A stretch of 64,000 bases of DNA, taken from assembly GCA_963764235.1 (NCBI GenBank), contig CAVXRO010000014.1:310001-374000 (forward strand), written 5' to 3'. The notes below the pieces were generated by a model, which was not told the DNA's origin, ran no database searches, and was given only the letters and a program-made list of their open reading frames with translations. The position numbers and the translations under genes are program-made. This DNA comes from DATFVA01 sp963764235 (lineage in GTDB: Bacteria > Bacteroidota > Ignavibacteria > Ignavibacteriales > Ignavibacteriaceae). Positions 45,661 through 55,722 of this stretch are shown here, piece by piece (within the stretch, counting starts at the first letter, position 1; every line of letters begins with the position of its first letter).

Positions 45661-47510
45661 TATTCTTTCCTCCAAGTATATCAATTATTTTTTCTTCAAT
45701 TTCTGATGTTTTAAAAGGTAATCCTTTTACCACATTAAATTGAATAACAGGAATAAGAAATTCACTTCTTAATAAAGTTGCAAGTTGTCCAAGGTTAATT
45801 TCCGGGACCAAAATTGTTTTGAAATGATCTAAGAACTTTCTCGGTATTTTTCGGAAATGGATTTAAGTATATTTCAAATGAGCCTGTGAAACTTTATATC
45901 CTGTATTTCTTACTCTTTTAACAGCGTCTGTAATTGCTCCATAAGTACTGCCCCATCCCAAAACAAGAAGTATCACCCTTGTTGCCGTCAAATTCAACTT
46001 CAAGCTCAGGAATATCATTTTCTATGTTCTTTAACTTTCTGGTTCGCGGATGCTAACCATAGATTCATGGTTATCAGGATCATAACTTACGTTACCATAG
46101 ATATTCGATTTTTCAATCCGCCTATTCTGTGCTCTAATCCCTGAGTTCCGGGTTTGGCCCAAGGACGAAGCTAAAAACTCATTCCGGAGATAAGGATGCG
46201 AATCCTTCTACTTCTGTTCTGAATCCTAATCTTAATATCAGGGAGTTCATTTACATTAGGAATTTTCCATGGTTCAGATCCGTTTGCAAGGTAACCATCA
46301 GTTAATAATATTACCGGAGTCATATATTTGGTAGCGATTCTTGCTGCTTCAATTGCCATATAAAAACAATCACTGGGAGAAGAGCAGCTAGTACCGGAAC
46401 GGTGCTTCACCGTTTCTTCCGTACATTGCCTGTAGCAGGTCAGCCTGTTCGGTTTTTGTTGGCAATCCTGTACTTGGACCTCCGCGTTGAACATCTACAA
46501 TAACAAGAGGAAGCTCTGTCATTACAGCTAAACCCATTGCTTCGGATTTGAGTGATAATCCCGGACCGCTTGTTGTAGTAATCGCTAATGATCCGCCAAA
46601 AGAAGCACCTATGGCTGAAGTAATACCGGCTATTTCATCTTCAGCCTGAAATGTCTTTACTCCAAAATCTTTATATCTGCTGAGATAATGTAGAATTTCC
46701 GAAGCAGGAGTTATTGGATAAGAACCTAAAAACAACGGAAGACTGTTTGTTTACAGATGCAGCTACCAATCCAAGTGCTGTAGCTTCGTTTCCAGAAACA
46801 TTTCTGTAAACTCCTTTTGGTAAAATTGCTGGTTCAACATAATATCTTGTAGTAAATATTTCAGTTATTTCACCAAAGATAATACCCCGCCTTTAAAGCC
46901 TTTGTATTTGCCTCAATAAATTCTGGTCTTTTTTTGAATTTATCTTTAATCCAATTTAATGTAGGTTCAATTGGTCTGTTGTATAACCAATACATCATAC
47001 CAAGTGCAAAAAAGTTTTTACATCTGGTAACTTCTTTCGTAGAAAGAGGACTTCCCTCAAGAGCAGTTGCTGTTAAATTAGTAATCGGAACCAGAAAAAC
47101 CAGAAAACCTCTTAATGAATCATCTTCAAGAGGATTTGCTGCATAATTTGCAAGTCTGAAATTTTTTGCATCAAAAGAATCGGTGTTCACAATTATTGTA
47201 GCACCCGGTTTTAATTCGTTTAAATTCTTTTTTATCGCTGCCGGATTCATTGCGACCAGCACATCTGGTCTGTCTCCGGGAGTATGAATATCAATACTGC
47301 CAAAATGAAGCTGAAAACCGCTCACTCCGTAAAGTGTTCCCTGCGGAGCACGAATTTCTGCAGGATAATCAGGCAAGGTACTTAGATCGATTCCCACAAT
47401 AGCTGTAGTATCACTGAACTGGGTGCCGGTCAACTGCATACCATCACCGGAATCTCCTGCAAACCTTACTGTCACTTCAGCAAGGTTCTAACTTCTTTTT
47501 CTTTTAACAT
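45650..47510 (-). pseudogene. Second korA copy, broken by many frameshifts
   Basis: From an ATG at 47510 the pieces follow korA copy 1 in order: VTVRFAGDSGDGMQLTGTQF, APQGTLYGVSGFQLHFG, NFFALGMMYWLYNRPIEP, MFLGSYPITPASEILHYLS, FQAEDEIAGITSAIGASFGG, GLPTKTEQADLLQAMYGRNG, IEAARIATKYMTPVILLTDG and near the end VKGLPFKTSEIEEKIIDILG. Breaks cluster near 47485, 46888, 46742, 46400, 46215, 46165, 46115 and through 46050-45850. The span is 1861 nt against 1845 for copy 1, an excess that agrees with mostly inserted bases. Divergence from copy 1 is clear, so this is an old paralogue and not a recent duplicate or assembly echo. Confidence 0.85.
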
Positions 47511-47579
47511 CTTTTCATCTTAAATTTTTTGATGATATGGAATTATTTTTAATGCAGTTGGTTATCCATAATCCGTGCC

Positions 47580-47594
47580 ATCTGGTTAATCAGA
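47580..47594. promoter_or_regulatory. Palindromic 15-mer upstream of korAB copy 2 (same as at 61800)
   Basis: ATCTGGTTAATCAGA, near-symmetric (TCTG-GTTAAT-CAGA), lies about 70 bp before the korA copy 2 start. The identical 15-mer is 40 bp before trkH. A shared regulator is possible, but a 15-mer match can arise by chance in 64 kb. Confidence 0.3.
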
Positions 47595-47750
47595 CAGTCA
47601 ACCTGGAAATGCTTATTTTTGAATAAATAGACTTTATATAGATAAAGAATCTATTTTCCGGCTTCTATAAACTATATTTATAATTCTCAATTATGGAAAA
47701 TTTTTTTTAGTTATAAGAAAGAATTTGAGTGTTTTCGGATGGATTTAAGC

Positions 47751-47790
47751 AAAAAAGAGGTTATTCAATCTTTGGAATAACCTCTTTTTT
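47751..47790. terminator. Bidirectional terminator between korA copy 2 and dsbD
   Basis: AAAAAAGAGGTTATTC pairs with GAATAACCTCTTTTTT around AATCTTTG. The A- and T-tracts make it work on both strands. It lies 15 nt past the dsbD stop. Confidence 0.9.
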
Positions 47791-47804
47791 CAGAGATAAA
47801 TTAG

Positions 47805-49574
47805 CTAATCAACATTCTGTATAATCTTCAGGAATTCGTTTGAATTTACAAAACCGGTAATTCTCTTAACCTCCTCACCTTTGGAATTAATGATGAGAAC
47901 GGTCGGAACGCCGATAATGTTATATTTAGTCCTTAAAGATGAGACTTCGTCAGAAAGAGATTTCGTCATATCTGCCTTATAAGCTTCAAATCTTTTTGCC
48001 TCATTTATCACTTGAGGATCAGAGAAAGTCATAGCATCAAGCTCTTTACAGGGGATACACCAGTCAGCGTAAAAATCAATGATCTTTGCTTTTTCTGATA
48101 CCTGAATAACATTTGAAGTATAGGGCTGCCACTCTATTGACTGTCTCTCAGAAGGTATCACCCAGTAGATGGCAGTAATAACAAGCACAATAGAAAAGAT
48201 TATCTTAAATAACCTGAAGCCCTTAACACTATTTGCATTCTTATCGAAGAAAAGAAGATAGACAGCCGAGATAACCATAAAGATCGGAAGCAGGTAAAAA
48301 GAAAAAGTTTTAGGCAGCAGAGGCAGGAGGAAATAAATAGCCATACCAATAAGGATTAATCCGAAAATATGTTTAACGGCATCCATCCACTCGCCCGCCC
48401 TTGGAAGCTTTTTGATTTTACCCGAGAAAATAGCCAGGAAGAGATACGGAGTTCCTAATCCTACAGCCAGTACGAAGAATAACAGAAAGCCGAAGAATGG
48501 ATCCGCCTTGGCGGCCGTATAAGTGACAAGACCAAGTACAAAAGGACCGATACATGGAGCGGCAACAATACCCATTGTTAATCCCATAAAGAATGCTCCA
48601 TACATACCACCTTTTGCACCGCCTGCTTTCGCAACCCATGAATCAGGCAGTTTGAATTCGTAAACACCGAACATGCTCAGCGAGAGCACAACAAAAATCA
48701 ATGCGATCAGGATTATTACAATCGGATTTTGAAGCAGAGCCCCGAATACCGATCCCGTTAAGGCAGTAATAACACCTATCACGGAATATGTAACAGCCAT
48801 TCCTACAACGAAAAGAAGTCCCATACCAACCAGCCTGCTCGTCTTCCCTTCACTCTGGCCTCCGAAAAATCCAATTGTAATTGGAATCAGAGGGTAAACA
48901 CAGGGTGTGAGGTTTAATGCAAGTCCTCCGAGGAAGACAAAAAATAATCCGATTATCAGGCCGTTGCCCTCGAGAATGGATGAAATAGTATCATCTGATT
49001 TTACAGGTGCTACCGATTGAGTAGAGGCCTGAAGGTCTATTTTATCAAACACATTTGAATTTATCTGATTGACCACCGACTTTTTATCGGCTATTTCAAC
49101 TACAATTGAGTCCTTTACGGTATTGGGAGGCATACACGTCATATTATTGCACGCCTGGTAATCAAGATACAGAAGCAATGTATATTTTCCGGGAGTAAGG
49201 CTGTCAGGAGCCTTGATCATGCCAGCTACATAAACTTCGCTTTCCCAGACCGAAAGAGGGGTTTCCGATATCTCCAGTTTCAGGTCCTGTGCTTTAGGAT
49301 AGGCTACCTTTACCAATTTAAATACGGATGTATCGACTGAAAACTGTGAAGGTATCAAAAAGTCTTCATGAGGTTTATCTGAATTTATATGCCATCCGCT
49401 GTCAACCATTACCTTAATGGCAACCTTAAATTCAGAGCCGGGATAAACTTTGTCAAAGGACTGATACGTCAAAATATGAACAGGTTTTACCCCGCCCAGC
49501 TGTGCAAATGATAATGAACAGCTCGTTACAAAGATAAAGAACAATACAGCCAGGATAATACTGGTTTTTTTCAT
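47805..49574 (-). CDS. dsbD: Thiol:disulfide interchange protein DsbD
   Basis: A 589-residue inner-membrane protein that carries reducing power from cytosolic thioredoxin to the periplasm. Order: signal peptide (IILAVLFFIFVTSCSLSFA), periplasmic N-terminal domain to about residue 190 (with YQACNNMTCMPPNTV), eight-helix membrane domain about 205-465 with cysteines in LNLTPCVYPLIPI and VAAPCIGPFVLG, and a thioredoxin domain with DWCIPCKELDAM near residue 506. All three redox parts needed for electron flow are present. It is likely involved in cytochrome c maturation or repair of exported proteins. The nadE gene is 30 bp upstream. Confidence 0.95.
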   Translation of the reverse strand: MKKTSIILAVLFFIFVTSCSLSFAQLGGVKPVHILTYQSFDKVYPGSEFKVAIKVMVDSGWHINSDKPHEDFLIPSQFSVDTSVFKLVKVAYPKAQDLKLEISETPLSVWESEVYVAGMIKAPDSLTPGKYTLLLYLDYQACNNMTCMPPNTVKDSIVVEIADKKSVVNQINSNVFDKIDLQASTQSVAPVKSDDTISSILEGNGLIIGLFFVFLGGLALNLTPCVYPLIPITIGFFGGQSEGKTSRLVGMGLLFVVGMAVTYSVIGVITALTGSVFGALLQNPIVIILIALIFVVLSLSMFGVYEFKLPDSWVAKAGGAKGGMYGAFFMGLTMGIVAAPCIGPFVLGLVTYTAAKADPFFGFLLFFVLAVGLGTPYLFLAIFSGKIKKLPRAGEWMDAVKHIFGLILIGMAIYFLLPLLPKTFSFYLLPIFMVISAVYLLFFDKNANSVKGFRLFKIIFSIVLVITAIYWVIPSERQSIEWQPYTSNVIQVSEKAKIIDFYADWCIPCKELDAMTFSDPQVINEAKRFEAYKADMTKSLSDEVSSLRTKYNIIGVPTVLIINSKGEEVKRITGFVNSNEFLKIIQNVD

Positions 49575-49604
49575 TGATAACTTCCCTACTGATTTAACAA
49601 TAAT

Positions 49605-51242
49605 TTATTTTCTCCACCCCTGTACAATCGGGTACCTTCTTCCATAGCCAAATGCTTTTTTGGAAACTCTTAATACCGGGGCCGACTGCTTTCTCTTAAA
49701 CTCATTGTGGTCGACCATCCTCAATACTCTCATAACAGTTTCTTTATCACCTATTATACTGCTAATTTCGTTGTATTCCTTGTTTTCTTCAAGGTACATT
49801 TTTAATATCTTATCGAGCTGTTCATATTCAGGGAGAGTATCCTGGTCCTTCTGACCCTCTTTCAATTCAGCAGAAGGTGCTTTATCAATAATTTCTACAG
49901 GAATGAATTCCTCTTTCCTGTTAATGTATTCAGCAAGTCTGTAAACTTCTGTTTTATAAAGGTCCCCAATTACTGCGAGGCCTCCGGCCATATCACCATA
50001 AAGCGTGGAATATCCTACTGCAATTTCTGATTTATTTCCCGTAGTCAGAAGTAAGCTGCCAAACTTATTTGAATAAGCCATCAGGTATAATGCGCGTATC
50101 CTTGCCTGAAGGTTTTCTTCAGTTATTCCCGATATATTCTGCTGAAAAGCATGTGTGAGTTTCTCTTCCATCCTGCTTATGACCGAGTGAATCGTAATCT
50201 TCGTAGATGAGATGCCCAGGTTTTCAGTAAGTTTCCTTGCATCTGTTATGCTTCCAGAAGAAGAATACTTCGAAGGCATTAGAAGTACGTGAACATTATC
50301 CCGGCCCAGAGCTTTTACGGCAATATAGGCAACCAGGGCAGAATCGATACCTCCGCTTAAACCCAGCACAACTTTCTTGAATCCAAGCTTTGTACAGTAT
50401 TCCCTCAGTCCGAATATCAGTGCATCGTGGATTTCTTCCTCGAAGCTCCTTTCAGCGTCATGTAACGGCGTGAGTGAGTCCTTTGTTTCATAAATAAAAT
50501 AATCTTCTCTGAATGCTTCGCCCATAAGCACGAGGTTCCCGCTTTTATCCATACACATGCTTGCACCGTCGAATATGAGTTCTGTTTGTGCCCCAACGAA
50601 GCACGTATAAACCAGGGGAATTTTATTCTGCCGGGTAAGTACCGAAAGCATTTTCCTTCTGTCTTTTCTTTTGCCGTAGGAATAAGGACTGGCGGAAATA
50701 TTTAAAAGAATCGTTGCCCCCTCTTTAATAAGGTTTTCCACCGGATCAACATTATACCTTCTGATATGCCAGTAGTCCGCATCGTTCCAGATATCCTCGC
50801 ATATGGATATTCCAAGCCTTTCGCCTTTAAACTCATAAACATGATTCTCCTTAGCGGCATCGAAATATCTCATTTCATCAAATACATCATAATTGGGAAT
50901 GAGAGATTTGTGCTGTATAAACTGTATCTTCTGATCGTGGCAAAGTACGGCTGAGTTATGTATGTCCGTACCGATATTGTCATCATCTTCAGTAATGGAA
51001 CCGAAAAGTAAACCTGTACTTCCGGTCTGTTCAGCTATTTCCCTGGCCGCTTTAATCACAGCCTGTCTGAATTCCTTTTTTTCGACAAGGTCAAGCGGGG
51101 GGTAACCTGTAAGTGTTAATTCGGGAAAGATAACGAGATCTGCACCGTCATCCACTCCCCTTCTATATCCGGCGATGATCCTGGACTTATTTCCCTGGAT
51201 ATCACCTATAATATTATTTGACTGGCAGACTGCAATTTTCAT
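49605..51242 (-). CDS. nadE: Glutamine-dependent NAD+ synthetase
   Basis: Last step of NAD synthesis: amidation of nicotinate adenine dinucleotide. It has 545 residues in two parts. The nitrilase-fold glutaminase (residues about 1-250) shows DLVIFPELTLTGYPPLD (catalytic Glu), IQHKSLIPNYDVFDEMRYF (Lys) and LGISICEDIWNDADYW (Cys). The synthetase has the ATP P-loop LGLSGGIDSALVAYIAVKAL and TTGNKSEIAVGYSTLYGDMA. It complements nadB at 5922. The start codon is at 51242. Confidence 0.96.
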   Translation of the reverse strand: MKIAVCQSNNIIGDIQGNKSRIIAGYRRGVDDGADLVIFPELTLTGYPPLDLVEKKEFRQAVIKAAREIAEQTGSTGLLFGSITEDDDNIGTDIHNSAVLCHDQKIQFIQHKSLIPNYDVFDEMRYFDAAKENHVYEFKGERLGISICEDIWNDADYWHIRRYNVDPVENLIKEGATILLNISASPYSYGKRKDRRKMLSVLTRQNKIPLVYTCFVGAQTELIFDGASMCMDKSGNLVLMGEAFREDYFIYETKDSLTPLHDAERSFEEEIHDALIFGLREYCTKLGFKKVVLGLSGGIDSALVAYIAVKALGRDNVHVLLMPSKYSSSGSITDARKLTENLGISSTKITIHSVISRMEEKLTHAFQQNISGITEENLQARIRALYLMAYSNKFGSLLLTTGNKSEIAVGYSTLYGDMAGGLAVIGDLYKTEVYRLAEYINRKEEFIPVEIIDKAPSAELKEGQKDQDTLPEYEQLDKILKMYLEENKEYNEISSIIGDKETVMRVLRMVDHNEFKRKQSAPVLRVSKKAFGYGRRYPIVQGWRK

Positions 51243-51484
51243 AATTCAAAACAAAATAAAAACAAAAATAAAAAAGCATCAGCCATTAAACAACGTTAAT
51301 CACTATGGTCAGTATTACAGTACGACTTTGCAGAAATCACTCATCTTTATGTCCTGGCGTTCTGTTATACTATGTATAAGCCGGTTCTAATTGAAATGGA
51401 CCGTTAATAATATACTTCGACATCTAAGCTCTTATTTCTTTATTATTTGAGTGGTTAATAATATAGATTTTCCAGGAGGTTCAA

Positions 51485-51979
51485 ATGAACAAGAAATTAT
51501 TTCGCTCAAATAAAGATAAAATGCTGGGCGGAGTTGCAGGAGGACTTGCCGAGTACTTCGCAATTGATCCCACGCTGGTACGAATCATATTTGTCGTCAG
51601 TTTGTTTGCAGGAGGTGCAGGCGTCCTGGCTTACATTATTCTATGGATAGTCGTTCCTGAAGAACCATATGCCTTTGCAGCTCCAAATGCGGGAACAGGA
51701 AGTACCCGGGGAACAGAAAGCACTCCGGGAACTGAAAGCACACCCGGAACAGATACAGGTTCGCCGGAAGAAGGGAAAACACAGCCTGATTACCAGCAGT
51801 ACTACCAGGCGATGGCGGAGCAGAAACATAAAAGATCTTCAATATTTGGGGTTATTTTGGTAGCTGTAGGTTTGCTCTTTTTACTCGACAATTTCATCCC
51901 CAGGATTCATTTCGGTGATTTCTGGCCGCTGCTTCTTGTAGCTGTGGGCGTAGGTCTGCTTCTTAATGCGAGGAAATAA
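51485..51979 (+). CDS. PspC-domain membrane protein with a proline-threonine repeat
   Basis: A 164-residue inner-membrane protein. Residues 3-62 are a PspC domain (LFRSNKDKMLGGVAGGLAEY; IILWIVVPEEPY) with one membrane segment. A flexible repeat follows (GTESTPGTESTPGTDTGSPE). The C-terminal third has two further hydrophobic segments around HFGDFWPLLLVAVGVGLLL, the LiaF-type TM module. PspC proteins take part in envelope stress responses. An excellent Shine-Dalgarno (AGGAGG) precedes the start, and the next gene begins 16 nt after its stop. Confidence 0.9.
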   Translation: MNKKLFRSNKDKMLGGVAGGLAEYFAIDPTLVRIIFVVSLFAGGAGVLAYIILWIVVPEEPYAFAAPNAGTGSTRGTESTPGTESTPGTDTGSPEEGKTQPDYQQYYQAMAEQKHKRSSIFGVILVAVGLLFLLDNFIPRIHFGDFWPLLLVAVGVGLLLNARK

Positions 51980-51995
51980 TCAGAAGGAAATTCAA

Positions 51996-52937
51996 ATGAA
52001 AGCAAAACATTTGTTCTGGGGACTTTTATTTATAACTCTCGGTATTTTAATACTCGTAAATAATTTTTCGGGACTGTACTGGGATTGGGCCGGCTTGTGG
52101 AAATTATGGCCGCTGTTATTTATCCTCTGGGGTTTAGGCATTATGCTGAAGAATAACGCGGCAAAAGTATTGTTTGCAGGCCTTGCCGGAATTGTCTTTG
52201 CCATAAGTCTGTTTGCCTCATTCAAAACAGCAGTACATCTGACAACGGGTGATTTTGATATTGTTTTTGATAAGGGTTCTGATTCAGATTATAAATATGA
52301 ATTTACTGATTATTCAGAGCCATATTCGGATTCTATCAAAACGGCAGAGTTTCATTTCAAAGCCGGCGCCGGATCTTTTACTTCTATTTCAGACAGTGCT
52401 GCCAATCTTTTCTATGCACATACTGAAGGCGTGAAAAATAATTATGAGCTGAATAACCTTATTTCCGCAGATAACGCTTCACTGGAAATGACCATGAAAA
52501 AAACGAGAATAAGAGTAGGACGTAATTCGTTGAGGAACCGTGTCGAAATGTATTTCAATCCTCAACCTGTATGGGATATGAACTTTGATGTTGGCGCTTC
52601 GTCAGTCAACCTGGATCTTTCCCCCATTAAAGTCAGTAATCTGAAAGTGAGCATGGGTGCGGCGGCTTTTAAAGTGAAGCTTGGAAGCAATACAGAACGT
52701 ACTGATGTTAATATAGAAACAGGTGCTTCGGATGTTAATATAGATGTGCCTGAAAGCGCAGGATGCGAAATAAGGACCGACGGAGCATTAAACTCGGAAA
52801 AGTTCAGAGGGTTCACAAAGATAAATTCAGATCTGTACCGCACGAGCAATTTTGATTCATCAAAAAGCAGAATCTACATAAGGATTGATTCAGGAGTATC
52901 GTCACTCGAAGTAAACCGTTACAGCAGCGTTTGGTGA
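51996..52937 (+). CDS. LiaF-like membrane/toastrack protein
   Basis: A 313-residue protein. Residues about 1-85 hold three or four membrane segments of the LiaF TM module (FWGLLFITLGILILVNNFSG; LWPLLFILWGLGIMLKNNAA). The rest is a beta-rich repeat domain of toastrack/DUF4097 type, where segments such as VGASSVNLDLSPIKVSNLKV and TGASDVNIDVPESAGCEIRT alternate Asp/Ser turns with strands. The ATG at 51996 has AGAAGGA at the right distance; an upstream ATG at 51966 lacks that. With the PspC gene it makes an envelope-stress pair. Confidence 0.85.
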   Translation: MKAKHLFWGLLFITLGILILVNNFSGLYWDWAGLWKLWPLLFILWGLGIMLKNNAAKVLFAGLAGIVFAISLFASFKTAVHLTTGDFDIVFDKGSDSDYKYEFTDYSEPYSDSIKTAEFHFKAGAGSFTSISDSAANLFYAHTEGVKNNYELNNLISADNASLEMTMKKTRIRVGRNSLRNRVEMYFNPQPVWDMNFDVGASSVNLDLSPIKVSNLKVSMGAAAFKVKLGSNTERTDVNIETGASDVNIDVPESAGCEIRTDGALNSEKFRGFTKINSDLYRTSNFDSSKSRIYIRIDSGVSSLEVNRYSSVW

Positions 52938-52940
52938 CGT

Positions 52941-53507
52941 TTAATCAGTAAAAGAATATTGTTTGGGTCTTATCCGGTTTAGCTCTATTCCCTCAGGAAT
53001 TCCCTGGGGAAATCTTGAGAATTTACTGACATTTTCCCAATATTCCTCCCCGGGATCTGATACCTCATACCTATCCCTGTCAGATTCTGTCACTGCAGCT
53101 CCAAAACCTGAAATCAGTCCCAACGGACCTGTGATAACACATAAGATCCCGTTTACAAAAGGTGTGAGAAGGAATGCAGCTCCCCAGAGTGCAAATGTGG
53201 AAGAATTCTTTTCATCAAGTTCAAGCAGTGAATTCTTTATATTATTCCTGTTCACTATATAAACCGAATCCGCCAGCAGATAAACATATTCAGAATCAAC
53301 TGCAAGGAATTCTCCCTTGTACTCATATAATTCTTTCTCATCCGTGGTTGAATCCGATTCCACTATAAGTGTAATCCATCCCCCATAGATGTTCATAAGA
53401 TAATCATCTGTTTCGGGAAGCCAGCCGTCGGGGGCAAATGATCTACTGCATCCACATAAAAGGAATATGAAAATTAGCAAAGGATAAATTAATTTATGGT
53501 GTAACAT
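52941..53507 (-). CDS. Putative lipoprotein of unknown function
   Basis: A 188-residue exported protein from the ATG at 53507 (MLHHKLIYPLLIFIFLLCGC) with lipobox LLCGC. A soluble N-terminal half contains EYKGEFLAVDSEYVYLLADS. A hydrophobic segment (FALWGAAFLLTPFVNGILCV) follows, then a polar tail. It overlaps the end of the upstream lipoprotein gene by 14 nt, so the two are co-expressed and may share a complex. A longer start at 53546 would precede the signal peptide and is less likely. Confidence 0.72.
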   Translation of the reverse strand: MLHHKLIYPLLIFIFLLCGCSRSFAPDGWLPETDDYLMNIYGGWITLIVESDSTTDEKELYEYKGEFLAVDSEYVYLLADSVYIVNRNNIKNSLLELDEKNSSTFALWGAAFLLTPFVNGILCVITGPLGLISGFGAAVTESDRDRYEVSDPGEEYWENVSKFSRFPQGIPEGIELNRIRPKQYSFTD

Positions 53508-55065
53508 ATTTACTGCTCCGAAAAGATTCTTCCATCTCAGATTCAATCATTTTGTATCTGGGTGCAAGATCTTTAAAATATTTTTGATGATTAAAGAACA
53601 TTTCATAAACCATTAATGGGTCTTCCTCTTTAATCCATTCTTCTCTCATCCATTCGATATAATATCCCCGGGTATCAATAAAGTAATCATAGGTTTGGGG
53701 GTTTATAGGCAGTTTATAATGGAGAAGATATTTATCACCAGGAAAAGTAACCAAGAGAGAATCATCATCCTGCAGAAGATCTATGACGGGTGATCCTTTT
53801 CTGTCACTTACAGGGTAGGATTCTGAAGGTTGTATTCGTAAGGAGGATACCTCTTCGCTGATATCTGCAAGGCTAACGTAATCAATACGCCAGAATCCTT
53901 TTGTCATTTGTAACCTTACCTTTAATGAGCATGTCTGTATAGCAGATTCAAACGGAAGTAATTTTATATCGCTTGCAATCGGACCGAATTCTCCTGTTTC
54001 TCCTATACCCTTCCAGCTGTTTCCGTCAGTACTCACAAAAACTTCTATACCTCCCAGGCCACTGCGGACATTTTTCATTATATTTTTCCAGGAAGTGGTA
54101 TCTCTTTCAAGTTGTGCAAAATAATTCCCTGCTGAACTACCCATAAAAGCAAGGCTTTGGTAGAAAATGTAAGTCATCAATAATGACTGTCTTGATGCAA
54201 TCACGATTCCCTTTTTCCCCGGTGCTGCACAATCAAACGATAACTCAATTATTTCCTTTTCAGCAAGATCATTTGAATCTGCATTTGAACATCTCTCATC
54301 TCCGTCATAATCGCACAGCTTTTCTGAACAATCACCTTCGGGGCCCTGAATACTAACAGGGTTTACCAGGCTGCTAACTTCGAAGAACCGACCATTTCCG
54401 GCTGAAAATACCCTGCTTCCTTCCTTATGTGGAAGCGCCAGAACATCAGCTTTGCGTATGAAGTGCGTTTCATATGCTTCATTCCGCAAGAGAAGTTCAA
54501 GGTTCTGTGTTTCAGGTTCATAATGATATAAGGCATCCACATCTTCTTCTTCAAGGCACTTAGATACAGCTGCTGAAAACCCTTCTGCCCGGATAACGTA
54601 ATCCTTACCATCGCTTGTGTAAAAAGTGGGACAGGAACCGAAACATGCTTTTGGATTAGCAGCACAAATTCCTGCTGCAATGCCGGTAAGGACAGTCGGA
54701 ATCATTAAAAGTGATGAACTTGCAGATTCTTTAATAGAATTTGTTTCCGCGAGGGCTATATCCTCCAGGGGAATTTCAAAGCTTGCAGTTTTAACCAGAA
54801 TTCGGTTATAGTCATATAAAGAGCCGAGACCTGATATTTTGACAGAATCAGAATTCCAGTTATGCAAAAGGTAGACATCTCCGTTTTTCATATGAAACTT
54901 CGTTGAAGAATTAGTATCCTGATTCTGACTGGAACTTACCGCTCCGGGTTTCAGCATTTGCTTTTGAATCCTGTTGCCGGAACAGCCAGCAGCTAAAAAA
55001 AACAGAAGTGAAAAAAGCATTATTCCAAACAACGGCGGTAACAGACTCCTGATAGTTTTGCACAT
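53494..55065 (-). CDS. Large putative lipoprotein with a CFGSCPTFY motif
   Basis: A 523-residue exported protein. The lipobox is FFLAAGC at about residue 28. A turn region (SSSLLMIPTVLTGIAAGICA) leads into NPKACFGSCPTFYTSDGKDY, where the two cysteines in CFGSC could form a disulfide or bind a metal. SIQGPEGDCSEKLCDYDGDE adds another cysteine pair and an acidic Asp cluster that might bind calcium. No known enzyme motif is seen. I do not recognise a named family. It is encoded between the barrel protein at 55078 and the smaller lipoprotein. Confidence 0.72.
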   Translation of the reverse strand: MCKTIRSLLPPLFGIMLFSLLFFLAAGCSGNRIQKQMLKPGAVSSSQNQDTNSSTKFHMKNGDVYLLHNWNSDSVKISGLGSLYDYNRILVKTASFEIPLEDIALAETNSIKESASSSLLMIPTVLTGIAAGICAANPKACFGSCPTFYTSDGKDYVIRAEGFSAAVSKCLEEEDVDALYHYEPETQNLELLLRNEAYETHFIRKADVLALPHKEGSRVFSAGNGRFFEVSSLVNPVSIQGPEGDCSEKLCDYDGDERCSNADSNDLAEKEIIELSFDCAAPGKKGIVIASRQSLLMTYIFYQSLAFMGSSAGNYFAQLERDTTSWKNIMKNVRSGLGGIEVFVSTDGNSWKGIGETGEFGPIASDIKLLPFESAIQTCSLKVRLQMTKGFWRIDYVSLADISEEVSSLRIQPSESYPVSDRKGSPVIDLLQDDDSLLVTFPGDKYLLHYKLPINPQTYDYFIDTRGYYIEWMREEWIKEEDPLMVYEMFFNHQKYFKDLAPRYKMIESEMEESFRSSKYVTP

Positions 55066-55077
55066 TTTTGTTCCCTC

Positions 55078-55722
55078 TTAAAAGCTGAAAGAATAGTTAA
55101 AGGAAATAGAAAGTATTGACATTACTGTTTCTATTTCACTAGTTCCTAAATTAGAATATGAATCATAATAATAATATGGGTAAGAGTCGGTTCCGGAAAT
55201 TTGTTTATAACTTATTTCCATTTTGAAAGCTCTTTTATTGGACTGCTGAAACTTAATGCCTGCGCCAACATTAATAACTTTATAGTTCAGCGATTCAAAT
55301 ATACCGGCTCCGCTATTTCTATAATTCTGTATATCTGTAAATCCATAACCGACCTTTAAGTATGGAAATGTAGTCCTTAATTCGGTGTTAAATGTATATG
55401 AGATATTCCCCAACACTAAAGCACTAACTTCATCGAAAGTGAGATTAAGACCCAATTCCGGTTCAAAGGAAAGTCCATCAAGAAAATAATATCCTAATGA
55501 TACATTCAGATTCAGGTATACCTTACGGGAATCCTCTGTATTATACATAAAGGGTGTATTGTCAGAAGAGGTCCGTTTTATTGTATTCATGCCAATTTCA
55601 GTCCCCAGTCCGGCTTCGAAACTGCCTGTACCGTAATTCTCCCGCTCAGGTATTTTTCTAACCTGGGCATCTGATGTGCCGACAATGGATAAAAGAACGA
55701 ACGTTAATATTACCCTCTTCAT
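55078..55722 (-). CDS. Outer-membrane beta-barrel protein
   Basis: A 214-residue exported protein. The signal peptide is RVILTFVLLSIVGTSDAQ. The rest alternates aromatic and polar residues in about eight strands (NLNVSLGYYFLDGLSFEPEL; TFPYLKVGYGFTDIQNYR; MEISYKQISG) and ends SLSISFNYSFSF-like with a terminal aromatic (ILSISFNYSFSF), as needed for BAM assembly. Start ATG at 55722 has GAGG plus AAGGAA just upstream, better than the ATG at 55737. Co-oriented with the two lipoproteins, possibly forming one envelope unit. Confidence 0.82.
   Translation of the reverse strand: MKRVILTFVLLSIVGTSDAQVRKIPERENYGTGSFEAGLGTEIGMNTIKRTSSDNTPFMYNTEDSRKVYLNLNVSLGYYFLDGLSFEPELGLNLTFDEVSALVLGNISYTFNTELRTTFPYLKVGYGFTDIQNYRNSGAGIFESLNYKVINVGAGIKFQQSNKRAFKMEISYKQISGTDSYPYYYYDSYSNLGTSEIETVMSILSISFNYSFSF

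Noticed and set aside
41328..47510. Second korAB as an assembly duplicate of the first
   Set aside because: Protein pieces of the two copies differ at many positions, so they are separate paralogues and not the same locus assembled twice.
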